This document shows positions 45,788-56,737 of a stretch of DNA of 64,000 nucleotides, piece by piece. The stretch is taken from the NCBI GenBank assembly GCA_963678675.1, contig OY783198.1, positions 4,717,001 through 4,781,000 on the forward strand, read 5' to 3'. The notes beneath the pieces are model-generated. The model worked only from the letters and a program-made list of their open reading frames with translations. It made no database searches and was not told where the DNA came from. Position 1 is the first letter of the stretch; every line of letters starts with the position of its first letter. Source of the stretch: Xiphydria camelus (lineage: Eukaryota; Arthropoda; Insecta; Hymenoptera; Xiphydriidae). Made by a program: the position numbers and the translations under genes.

Positions 45788-48700
45788 TCAATTACTGGCC
45801 GACCTGCTGCCACTGCCGGTCGAATCCCTCTGCCAATTTGCCCCGTTCACCCTCATCACGGCGCCCTGAGCAATTCCGTAATGCTCGTAGGCGTCCTTGC
45901 CGTAGGATTCGATTTTACCGCCGACTCCAGTTTCACTGGGTAACCTTCGCGACGCCGTCGAGCGTGGCGCTGCGTACGTCGCCCTGGACTGCGGTGCTCG
46001 CGAGTTCTGCGCCAGCGTAGCCGATTGGCTGCGCCGTGCCGGATGCGATCTCTCGTTCGCTTCCGGCCCCGAACTCACGAGGAACGGCACCGTCTGCGAC
46101 CTGTGCTTCCTCACGGGCACCAGGGGAGTCCTGGGCGCGGTGGCGCGCTCCAAGATCTTCGGTTCCCCGAAATCGACGACCTGCGGACCGCGCGCCGTCG
46201 CCGCCGCCGAACCTTCCAACGATTTCTCGACGGAGGAACGCGCACCCGAGGTCGACGACTCGTCGACGCTCCTCTCGGTCCTCTCCGTCGAGCCGGGACT
46301 TCCTCGATGACTTCCACCGCGGCGTTGCTCCTCGCTTCCAGCCGTCGACCTCTCCTCGACGCCCCCGCGAGGCGACGAGTTCCCGTTCATCCCCACCGCC
46401 AATTCGGGATCGCCCTTCGGATAGTTCGCCAGCCTCGCGATGGTCTGACGCTCCTGCGCGACCTGCGGCGCGAAAGGATTCTTCCTCTCGCCGACGTCGT
46501 TCGGCCTGAAGATCGTACCGCGTCTACCCTCCATCCCCGCCGTCGCTCTCTCCTGCAGCAGCGGTCCACCGCTCCTCTTCCCCTCGTCATCCGCAGTCTC
46601 GCTGGAGCACTCCGCGTCGGACTCTTCCTCCTCCTCGTTCTCCTCCGCGATTGCGCTCGACTGAATCCACTCCCTGATGCGGTCCTTCTTCTTCGAACGA
46701 TCCACCGTCGTCTCGATGCCGTACTGCGTCAGGGTGAAGAGCAGCTGATTCTTCTCCTCCAGGGAGCTGTGGAAGCTGTACATCGACGGGCAGAGCTCGT
46801 CCCGCTCGTCCGCTCCACCTGCGTACGCGGAGACACGCGTCGAAAATCGGGGATACGCTCTTTTAATCCAAATCGGTGAGGAGTCGCTGATTTTCGGTTA
46901 TTTTTTTACTGATTCAGATCTCGTACGAGCATCGAGCTGAAAAATCGCGCCGTCCGAGTGCGTACCGTTCAAAGCCTTCTCGGCTCCGAGCTTCGCCAGC
47001 CACCGGTCCTCCAAGTACTTGTTCACCTCGAAGACGCTCGGCGGACGCTTCTCCAGTCTCGGGTCCAGCAGTCTCTTGAACATCCTGAAATCGGATCGAT
47101 TAAACTCCCGGTCGCTCGTAATCCGCATTCTCCACGAATCCAAGGCTCCGGAACCTGTTCCCCCCCCCCTCCCCCCCTCACCTCTGCGCTCGGGAACTGA
47201 TCAGCTGAAAGAGCTTCGGCTTCTTCGCCATGTTCAGCGTCGCCGAGTGCCAATTGTGATACTTGGCGTAACGCGGGTCGTCGGCGGCGGCCTTCTGCCA
47301 CGGCAGACATCCCGTCAGGCAGACGAAGATGACGATGCCGAACTGCCACACGTCGTGCGCCGTGAGCGCTCTGAAACGCGGCACGCGATAAGGGCCGAGA
47401 GAGAAGGAGAAGCGGCGAGAGGAACGCGGTTAGGAGGAGGGCGGGAAGCAAAGCCGAAGGGAGGCGGAAGGCGGGAGAATCCCCCGACGCGGAGAACCCT
47501 GCCCAGGAGGTCAGTCATTCGGGTAGTTACTTGTAAGCCTCGTCCGTGTCGATTTGCAGTACCTCCGGCGGCGAGTAGGGCAGCCACTCGTTGTGCCGTC
47601 GCACCACCGTGTTGACCCGCCTCGTTTCACCGAAGTCGCAGAGCTTGATGCGGGAAAAGTCGCTCTTGAACACCAGAATGTTGTCGAGTTTGATGTCGCG
47701 ATGCACCAGCTCCCGACTGTGAATGTGATGAACCGCCGCGGCCAGCTGCCTGGCCACCCTCTTCGCGTGCAGCTCGCCCAGCCCGGTTTCCGTGACGTTC
47801 GACGTCAGGTCGCCTGGGCATCGGGCGGAAATTCGATGAGCTTTCGCACTCGAGACGCGTGGGTGCAGATCGGACCGTGTGCGTGCGGTAATTCGGTTTT
47901 TAGGCAATTTTTTTTTTATCGCAGATTCGAAAAACACGAGCAAAATTATCAACCCCGTGCTTTTTCATTTTTCATTTTCGGCCTTATTTTCAAAATGCAG
48001 CTACACGTATTCGTTCTGTCAGTCTATTTCTCTCGCACTCGTTGCTCGGCACAAGTGCGTCTCTCTGACGTTTCGATGACGTCCCGATGTTGCGAAGAGA
48101 GAAACGCATTTATAAATCAGCGAATAATTATTTTGTTGGATATTTTTTTTTCGGCGCGATATCGAATATGCGTGAAGATTACAAATTGAATTGGAAAAAT
48201 ACGAATACTTTTTTTATATTCGAAGATCGAATTACGGCTCACCGAGCGGTGCGTACTCCTGACCAAAGACGTAGAAACCGGCCGTCTCGAAGGCCACGTC
48301 GTAGGTCGTGATGATGTTCCTGTGCGCCGACAAGTGCAGCCCGTAGTGGAATTCTCGGTAAAAGTCTGATATCCCCGTGTACGGCTTCGGAAGGGCCTTC
48401 AGCACCATCTCTATCTGCGTGCTGCGATGCTCCGTCAGGAGGATCTTGCCGAACCATCCCTCGCCGACGATTTGGAGGATGTCGAACTCTTCGGCGAGGT
48501 TCACCTGCGGATGCGGAGGGGAAGAGAGAGAGAGACAGAGTGATACGCGCGATGGAAACGAACGGGCATCGTCGAGAAACTTGCAAAGAGCTTATCGCTA
48601 TTTCGGCGGCAACGTTTTCCCGGAGAGAAAGCCGATAAAATTTCATTTCCCCGTACAGTGAGCGCCTTCGCGTCCGTCGTCGGGAGCGGAGAACTCGCCG

Positions 48701-49232
48701 TTCGCGCGCGCGCCGCTATTTTCGTTCGCGCTCGCCAGCTCCACCGCGATCGCGGCGGAAGCCCGCGGTGCGCGCGCGAGAGAGAGAAAACGAGAAAGCA
48801 GACGCCGATCAGACGGCGTCGACCCCTCACCGCCACCTCCCACACACGCGCGGACGTCCATCGACGCGTCGCACCGCGTGAAGACTTCCGGCACCCCTCG
48901 CGCGTGCGACGCGTCGCGTGTTGCGGGACGCGACGTCAGCGCGACGAAGACCGTCGCGTCGTCACACGCACGGCCGTTCCATTCGGAAAAGTTTTGACCT
49001 GTGTGCGGCGTCGAAGAGACGATCGCGCGAAACGCTCCTCCGGTATACATAAGTGCCGCGGCGAGGCCGCGTGTGCTATTTCTGATCTCGCGTCTTGACG
49101 AACGCCCCCCCCCCCCCCACCCGCGCGTGCAAACACTCGTGCCGGACGCGCGCGCGCGATATTTACCTTTTCGAGTTCGAATTCTCGTATCCTGTGGATC
49201 GAGCCACCGATCGCCTTCTTCGCCAGACTCAT
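45788..49232 (-). CDS. SBK1/Meng-Po-type serine/threonine protein kinase
   Basis: Six coding exons on the minus strand: 49167-49232, 48243-48504, 47531-47813, 47182-47370, 46966-47084 and 45788-46818. They join in frame to 650 codons (649 aa). All introns are GT-AG with phases 0, 1, 2, 2, 1. The kinase domain spans about residues 26-296: glycine loop GEGWFG (36-41), ATP lysine K58 in MVLKAL, catalytic HRDIKLDN (147-154), DFG 169-171 and SPPE (190-193) in place of APE. The sequence resembles the SH3-binding-domain kinase (SBK1) family; in Drosophila the related kinase is Meng-Po (CG11221), linked to CREB and long-term memory. The tail (297-649) is low complexity with an acidic Glu run and many Ser, Pro and Arg, and has no domain I recognise. 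The start MSLAKKAIGG is the only upstream ATG that splices in frame onto the kinase domain. A dispersed repeat fills intron 2. Family assignment is firm; one-to-one orthology is inferred. Confidence 0.93.
47887..48236. repeat. Dispersed repeat D, copy 5, inside the SBK-kinase intron 2
   Basis: Begins ggtaattcggtttttagg and ends gatcgaattacgg. The core is shared with the copy at 15.6 kb. It occupies most of intron 2 (47814-48242) and stops about six bases from the splice donor, so the exon boundary borders repeat sequence. Confidence 0.75.
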
Positions 49233-50811
49233 CGCCCCCGTGGTAGTCGCCGCTCCTGACGTGCATTCACAAAGTACATCCGCGAGTCAACTCGACGTCA
49301 TGCGCACTGCGCGGCGGCGGCGGTCCGCCTTTCAAAGAACCTTCCGCGGACGCGGTAGCGTTGCAACGAACTTTCCGTCGCGAAACACCATCGAATAACC
49401 GAAAGTGGCGTCGCGTTAACTGCCGGGACAACATTCGCTCATTTCGCGCGGGCCGTTTGGGGCCGAACGGCTCCTGGGGCGGAGCCGTTACAAGGTACTA
49501 GCCGTGCGCGCGCGATGATGTTGGCGAGGAGCCAGCGCGTGCGAACACCGCCGCACTCCTGGCTCCGCCGAAGAATGTAACGGCGGAAATTCTCGGACAG
49601 CTGCTGCTGCTGATGCTGATGCTTCGGCGATCTCTTCGGTCGTTGTTCAACGTTGGTCACATATCCGCGAAAAACGCGGTTGGTTCGTTTATTCGCCCCT
49701 GCGTATAGTTCTTTTCAGCGGCACTTTCGGGGAACGACGCGATCTACGTACGACGCCGCTCGTCGCATACTCGAGTGGAGTCGCGGCAAGATGCGCTGGC
49801 GTCGCGACGACACCGAATTACGTATGCCGCGTGGCTTCGCGGCAGATCGAGACGTGTGTGTGTGTGATGCGCGTATATTTTTACGGCGCGCCGGAGCGCC
49901 GTCCGTTGCGCAAGGCGGAGCGTCGTCGACGGCTACTCGACGCCTCCGGCTGCCAAGGAACTGCACCGCCGATTGCTTTGGCAGCGTCTTCGTGCAGGCG
50001 CGCCCTATAGATTATGCGCAACTCCGTCCCGGACGGCTACCGCTTTTCTTTCTCGAGTCGCTCTCGGGGAAAGGGTACTTTTTTTTTCGTATACCCATAG
50101 ATCACGATGAAGAGCGGCGTTCGTAGTTTAGTATACCCTGTTGATACCAGAATGGTTACCCGCGAGGGAACGTGCGTGTGTGCGAATGAGAGCACACACA
50201 GAAAAAAATGATTTTGCAATTTTAACTAACTAATAAAACTAGGGTCATCGCCCTTTTACGTATAGCGTGCAACAATTTGCAATTGATCCAGTCGGATATG
50301 CGTAATCGGGTATATCGATTCGGAAACACGCGCCGCGCGCAAATAATACGTACAGCGCCCACACACACGCGCGACACAGAACTTTATTCGATTTCCTCGC
50401 ACCGCGCGCGATTTTTCGACATCTCCAATCTCGTTTCAAGCAGCCTCCTCATCCCGCGCGACGATGCATCGCGCGCAATTGTGCCGCATCATTGCCATCG
50501 CTGGCCTTCACCCGCGCCAAAATCGATTATACCGAGGCGATCGCGCGATCCGATCGTCGAAGCATCGGCGACGCGGAAGATCGAGCCGTTTCGAATCGAA
50601 GTTTCACGCGATTTCAGCGCTCGGCGCCGCGCTCGCTCGCTCGCTCCAGCCCACGGTATTTATAAAACGCTGACCGGAAAGCGACTGAGTCGATCTTGGC
50701 CGCGAGCCGGCTTGGCCGGCTCAACGACGCCGACGTCGAAGATGGCTCAGCCGCGGAAGAGCGATGCGACGCCGGAGGACGCGGAGTTATTTTTCGCAAT
50801 TTGGTTATAGC

Positions 50812-51155
50812 GTGAAACAAATATTTAATTTTTTAAATTCATTTTGTAGTCTGTATACATATTCAGTGTCACACGAAAAAGAAAATGCCCGGAAAAATAA
50901 TTATTCGCAGTTATAAGTGCGCTTCTCACTACTGTATATGACGTCATCGAAGAGCAATGAGAGATGCACTTATGCCAAACTGCGAGTGCGAGAGAGAACG
51001 AGTTAGAGTACTACGTATGCTGAATTTTTAAATATCACTTTTCAGTTCAAATAAGACTGCAAATGAAAGATTAAAAAAATTTAAAAATACGGGGTAAATA
51101 ATTTTGTCCAATTTTTTAAAATCTACATTTTAAAAAGTGAGTGAGAGAACCGAAT
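50812..51155. repeat. Dispersed repeat D, copy 6 (reverse)
   Basis: Shares tgtcacacgaaaaagaaaat, ataattattcgcag, ATGACGTCATCGAAGAG and the terminal gaaccgaatcgcc. It lies in the divergent upstream region between the two kinases. Confidence 0.7.
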
Positions 51156-52299
51156 CGCCGGCAAAAATTCGGATGATTCGGATGCTGTATGTACCAATAG
51201 CGAACTCGTCGAAGCGGATACATCTTTCGACGCTAATTCTACTATCCCTATCGCCGACGATGCCCGGGCGCCGACCGCACGTAGTGCTCCGATGACGCGC
51301 GCCTCTCGAGCCGCAAGCGAGAGATGAGAAATGAGGCTGGACCGGTGGAAATTATTTATACGCGATTTCGTCGAATTACGACTGACAATAAACGAGGGAA
51401 GGCACCTGGTTTGTAAAGTATACCGAGCAGGCCAGGAAATGTTGCGAACTCTATTAATATCCCGCGGGAAATCGGGCCATTCAATCTCAGTTCGATTCAT
51501 TCGATTCATATCGCGTCGTGCGAGACGTCGTTTCGAATCTCCCTCCTTCCTCGCAAAGATTGATTCGAAAGGTTTCAAATCGAAGTCGATCCCGCGGCGT
51601 CGCATCGATATCACGCTTTCGTTCCTCCTCCAGCGAGGATAAAACGAACACGGAGGACCCGTCGCTTCGAGTTCCCACATACTGATCGACGCCCGCCTCA
51701 CGTAGAGATATCCGCGGTGCGTCTACGCTGCATCCATCCTCTGAAAAAAAAACATTCGTACGTTCCGCTCGCTGCGAGAATCGCTTCTGCCGCTGAATCG
51801 TGGTCTCCCGCGCACGTCGCGCCGCATGTCCCAGTAGCTCCAGCTTGGCCGCTTTCTCTCCAGACGTCGCGGCGATCCGCGACGGTTACACTACCAGATG
51901 TCGCGCGCGTCTCGGGCGCAGGGGCCGCGAAGCCAGCGAGTTTTCTCCTCTCGCGCCGCGCGGATCTTCTCGGCTTTCTCATGTCACCGTCGCGAGCCTG
52001 TCCCGCTGCTCGTCCGCCTTATCTAATCGCGAGACTTATTCGCGTAAGTGCGCGACTCGGCGGTGCGTAGTGTGTGATCCGCGGACGTGCGTGAGAGAGG
52101 CTCGGTGGATGAGGAGAAAAAGGGAAACGAGCGAACCCTCGAGGAGAAAAGGAGGGAATCTTCCTTTTCCTCTTAGCGCGAGCCGATCGTAGGAGGGGTA
52201 CAGGAGGAGGAAGAGGAGGTGGCAGCGGTGCCGGTGGAGGTGGCTTAGATGGCGGTGGCGGCGGGGCGGGCGAGAGAGAAGGGCGGCTGAGCGAGTGAG

Positions 52300-52806
52300 A
52301 AAGTGCGAGGGGACAGGAGGACGAAGGTGGATGGACGGACGTAGCGAGGAGAGTGAACTGTGCCGTGTAAACAGAAAGACGAGGTGCGTGCCGTGATAGT
52401 GAATTCGGTGAACAGTGTCGTCGTCGTCTTCGTCGCATCGGCGCGTACGTAGAGCGCGTAGCGTAGCAGTCCGGCCAGCTATACTAGCCGGCCGACCTGG
52501 TCTCGATCGAGTTCACGCGATACAATTCGGGACTCGGTTATCGAAGCGGCGGTGACACCCGTTGGTCGATTCGTTGTATCGTCAAGCAGCTGCTCGTCGG
52601 TCGTATCAACAACACAAATCCGGCGCACGGTGTTTCCATCTCGTTTCCGAACCGCGGGCGCGTGTCATGCGAAAACACGGTGATTTTCCGCGACGATAGA
52701 GTGTCGAGTGCGCCGTGCGGAATGCACGGCAGAAGGTACGCCAAATGACGGTGCACGGGATCAGAGGATTCGGGTGAGGGCGGGGATCGCCGATTTGGAT
52801 GAAAAG
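52300..52806 (+). other. Candidate SNRK 5'UTR exon with strong donor
   Basis: GC-balanced, UTR-like sequence ends at GATGAAAAG|GTGAGG (donor GT at 52807). A second donor-like CGG|GTGAGG lies just upstream near 52773. The matching acceptor would be tttcag|CAGCGCCATG ending at 56732, six bases before the SNRK ATG. The left edge is not defined. Linking this exon to SNRK is inference from strand and order. Confidence 0.35.
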
Positions 52807-53345
52807 GTGAGGATGGGACGTGGGACGGTCATTCCCCCGCTGCGCGCCTGTACTACGCGCTGCTCCGAAGAGCGCTCCGTCGCTCGCCGTTCGATTCCGT
52901 GAACTATTCCTGCGACTTGGCTGACCCCGCGACCGGTCGGCGTTCCAGGCGTTTCCCCAGCGATATTCTCTCCTTCGACGTCGACGAACTTTCGACGCCG
53001 CCGTACGAGAAAGCGTGCGACGATCGGACCTCCCTCCTCCGCCCGTCCACCCGTATAATATCCATATCGATGACCGCGTTCGGGATTGCCGTAAAAATCG
53101 CGCGTCTCCGATGCGGAGTCGGCCGCTACGCGGACTTTGTTATCGGACCATGACCTATCTCTCGATGGACTCCGTGCTTGGCTGTCCGTCAGTCGCGTTC
53201 GAAATTAATCTTGAAATCGCGCATGTGACGCGTCCGACACGTACGAACTCCACCGCGCGGCAGACTCCGCAGGAATGTCTCGGGGAGCATCCGAGATAAA
53301 TTCAGACTCGCGCGCGATGGAATCTTTATCGCGACTTCCGTCTAC

Positions 53346-53551
53346 GCTAAACTTAATCGCCAGGAGAGAAACTCGAATCATTATTATCTCATTATTTATG
53401 AATTTTTTGCCAAATTGATGTAAGACTTTTTTGTAGTTACAAACGTAATCTTCGAAAAAGTATACAAATATGAGCCAAAAGCTCATAGGTAACGAGCTAG
53501 TAGTGATTCGAGTTTCTTTCCCGGCGAGTAAGTTTAGCCTCATATGGTATA
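53346..53551. repeat. Dispersed repeat F, copy 2
   Basis: Left gctaaacttaatcgccagg, gagaaactcgaatca; right gtgattcgagtttctttc and ggcgagtaagtttagcctc then tatggtatac. Clear inverted ends and a shared interior with copy 1. Confidence 0.7.
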
Positions 53552-56323
53552 CATAACACCTGCGCGTTACACTCACGCTGCAGGAACCACGACGTGATCC
53601 CCTCCCGCCCCTCTCTACGCTCGTGTAATGCGCTACCTATCGTCTCCTATCGACCTCGCAAAATTCACCCTATCGGATGGGCCGTCTCGCGATGTTTCGG
53701 AGCAAACCTCGTTATCGTGTAATTCCCGAACGGAAACTTCGAATCGCCTCCGGGGATTACGTCGGTTCGCACTCGTTGCAACAGAGCCCCGGGTAACGAG
53801 CGAACCAGCCAGTAATTAAACGAATCCGCCGGGGCGTGACACGACGAAGAGAAAACGCTTCAAGTCCCTCCTCGATAGACCTTTTCCCGACAACGCGTCA
53901 TATAGTACGCTTTTTAGGCGTCTAGCCGCATTCGGAGTCGCATGTGCGCCGTCGCTCCGCACGACGGCCAATGTTTATCGCGTTCCTGTATGCGTGCATG
54001 CCTCCTTCCCGTAGTCCTCGCGGAGAGCGAGAAACACTCCGAGAGAGAGAGAAAGAGTGAGGGAGGGAGGGAGGGAGACGCGAAAATCAATTTAGTACGC
54101 TCGTACGAATTCGTCTCCGGAGACTCATACGAAAGCAGCGGACGGGTTCTTTTCCGTGCAATATGCAGTAGACTTCCCGTCCTCTCGCGACTGATCAGTT
54201 TCTTCCGAGGAGTATGGCGAGACGATCCGAACCAACGCGGAACTAGCCGAGTCGAGCCGACGTTACCAGTCGTACAGTAGTATGTAGCTTCAAACGGAGC
54301 AACATATCGGATCAAGATAATCCTACTATATCCCTATCGCTACATCCGACACGCGTGATCCAATTTGCTGGTGCACTGTGTGCAGCGCGTACGGGAACCC
54401 GCAGCGCTTTCGTTCGAGGACGGCCAAGGACGATTTCGGGCCACGCTTCGATGGGCAGATTGATTGGCTCGCTTATTTTGTTCGGAGAGGATGATAGGAA
54501 CGTTGCTACGACAGCTCGGCTGTATTATGTCGCTCGAGTTTTACCGTGGAGCTCGATATGCGTACCGTGCTCTTTGGCCCTGTCCTTTTGCAGAAAATGC
54601 AGCGGAGATAATCACGTGACTATTTCAAACTGGAAAACCTTACAGTCAGGGAATTTCTTTTTCATATTTTGCTAGGCACCGTGAAATTCCACGGCGTGAA
54701 CGAAACTTGTGCTCGATATTTCCGCGATAATATTTCTTCGCAGACTCGTCGTGTAGCACAATGAATAGTTCAACGAAACCGACGAGCAGATCGACGTCGT
54801 CTCTACGATCGGAGATCGAAGCGAAGGCCAATTTAAATGTAGATCGCTTCGAGTAATCGAAGAACGTCGGTCGACCGCGTATGTACCTAAATGCGTAGAC
54901 GAGAGACCTTTGACCGCTTATGTACTCCGTTCGACTTTGCATCCGCGTAAGCTTTTCGGATCGACGTCATCGTGATGCGCTCGCTCCGTGCGCGGAATTT
55001 ATCGCGGCGCGCGGAATGCAGCGGATCCTTCGGCAGTGACTTCGGCTATCGAAACGTATTGGGGGGGGGAGAGGTGCCGCGTTCCGCTTCGAGTCGGAGT
55101 ATTTCTGTAACGGACCAACGAGACCGTCGGCCTAGGGGCAAAAATAGTGTTACCCAGTAACGTGACCATTGCGGCAAACGTGGCTGCGCTCCTTCTTGCC
55201 GCGTTCTTCGATTCTGACTCGATTTTACACAGATGCTTATGTGTAAGATGTCCGGGCAGAAAAAGGCGTGCGATCAAATTCCACCGCGGAGTCGATCACG
55301 TTGTCGCTTTGCTCTGAAAAAATGTTTAGGTTATTTAAAGTCTTGCTCTCTCGTTCCCTTAAACGAGATAATGCGATCTGTATATAATATTAGCGTCCCT
55401 TTAATCCGCGTGATTGGTTATACTTTTTTTCTGGAGTATTTAAATCGCAAATTAAATACCTACCGCCTCAAGGGGCAGTCAACGAAAAATGCCATTCATT
55501 CCAGCCCACACGTATATATTTTTGTTTGTAACTTTTTCTCGAAGGACAATCAAATAACGAAGCTCTTTTCCCGTCTACGTGGATGCATCGAGAAGCTGCT
55601 TAAAAATCGTCGGTATCTGAGCCGCACTTCAATCCCTAATTTGAGCGCCCTTGAAGAAAAATTACAAATACAGCGTAACCGAATCGTATCACCCGACCCT
55701 TCAACCTCCGTCGGCCCCGCAGCATCCCCTACCCCTCGCAACCCTCTTCGCCATCAGCCATCTCCAAGCGTCAGTCACTTTCCTCTTTTCTCTCGTGAAA
55801 ACGATCGATCGCTACTGCGAAAGGGAGGAGAGTTCGCGCGTTCCGCAGCCCGGCTCGACCTGTAGCCGGCGGGTAAACCGCACGATTAATTATTGCTTCG
55901 CGCGCCAGAAATAATCGTGCCCCCCTTCGCGGCCAGACGCGACTCCGCGGGCGTTTGAATCTTTCGACTTCTTTTTTTTTTAGAATGACGGAAATTTCCT
56001 CCAGCGGCCTCCGTCCGTCTGACAGAAATTCGGCCTGGCACCGTCGCCGATCGCCGCCTCCTCTCTTCCTCTCCTCCTCGTCTCGAAGTAAACTTTATAA
56101 ATCGCATTCCGCACGCGCGCGTCTTTAACACAAAGAACGCTGTCCGATTTCGAGCGCGAAAACAGCGGATGGATAAAACGGGTATCCGCGTCTCGCTTTC
56201 CCTTGCGAATTCCAGCCTTCGCTGCTCTACCGGCAGCTAAGCGTCGCGTCGACGCTAACGAAAATGGGGAAGCGGTTACGTCGCCGCGCGCGGTACTCGT
56301 CGTGAAAGTCGCGGATGAAGAAT

Positions 56324-56585
56324 CGCACGGAAAGACTGATACCAGTCAATTTTACGGTATTTACGATAAAAGAGATACGAGGAGCATTTTCAAATGTTTT
56401 TACGGTACGGTGTAATAGTTTTTTGTTGTTGAAAATATTAAATCGTGATAGTTTACATTATAATTTATTAGTTTCTGAGGAAAGATTGTTCTCCAGCACA
56501 GTACCTAGGGACATTTGAAAACCCTCTTGTGTACTTTTTTTAAATTGTAAATACAGCAAAGTACTGGTATCAGTCCTTCCGTGCG
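56324..56585. repeat. Inverted-repeat MITE just upstream of SNRK
   Basis: Left CGCACGGAAAGACTGATACC and right GGTATCAGTCCTTCCGTGCG are near-perfect inverse ends, and cagt / actg extends the match. Length is 262 bp; it ends 152 bp before the SNRK ATG. Confidence 0.8.
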
Positions 56586-56737
56586 CGATGAACGGCGCTA
56601 CTCGCTCCCTAAATTTGATCGCGCGTCATCGTCGAGCGCCAACGCGGACGGACTTCGTCATCGTCGTCACCGTCGGACGTCGCGAAAAACGATAACATGG
56701 GTCCTGAAGTGGCACTCCTTCCGGTTTCAGCAGCGCC

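Larger units (their letters stand above)
49233..56323. other. Divergent upstream region of the two kinases
   Basis: Holds repeats D and F, a TATAAAA at 50661 with no convincing initiator, the candidate exon ending at 52806 and GA tracts near 54040-54076. A 210-codon frame at 55233-55865 is not recognised. Confidence 0.4.

Noticed and set aside
46025..46879. 284-codon plus-strand frame opposite the SBK-kinase last exon
   Set aside because: Antisense to a supported exon with correct splice sites.
50661..50667. TATAAAA as an SNRK promoter
   Set aside because: No convincing initiator at the right distance, and the best donor-bearing exon lies 1.6 kb or more downstream.
55233..55865. 210-codon plus-strand frame
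   Set aside because: No recognised domain, no splice partners and no flanking signals. Long for its base composition, but not enough to call a gene without transcript data.
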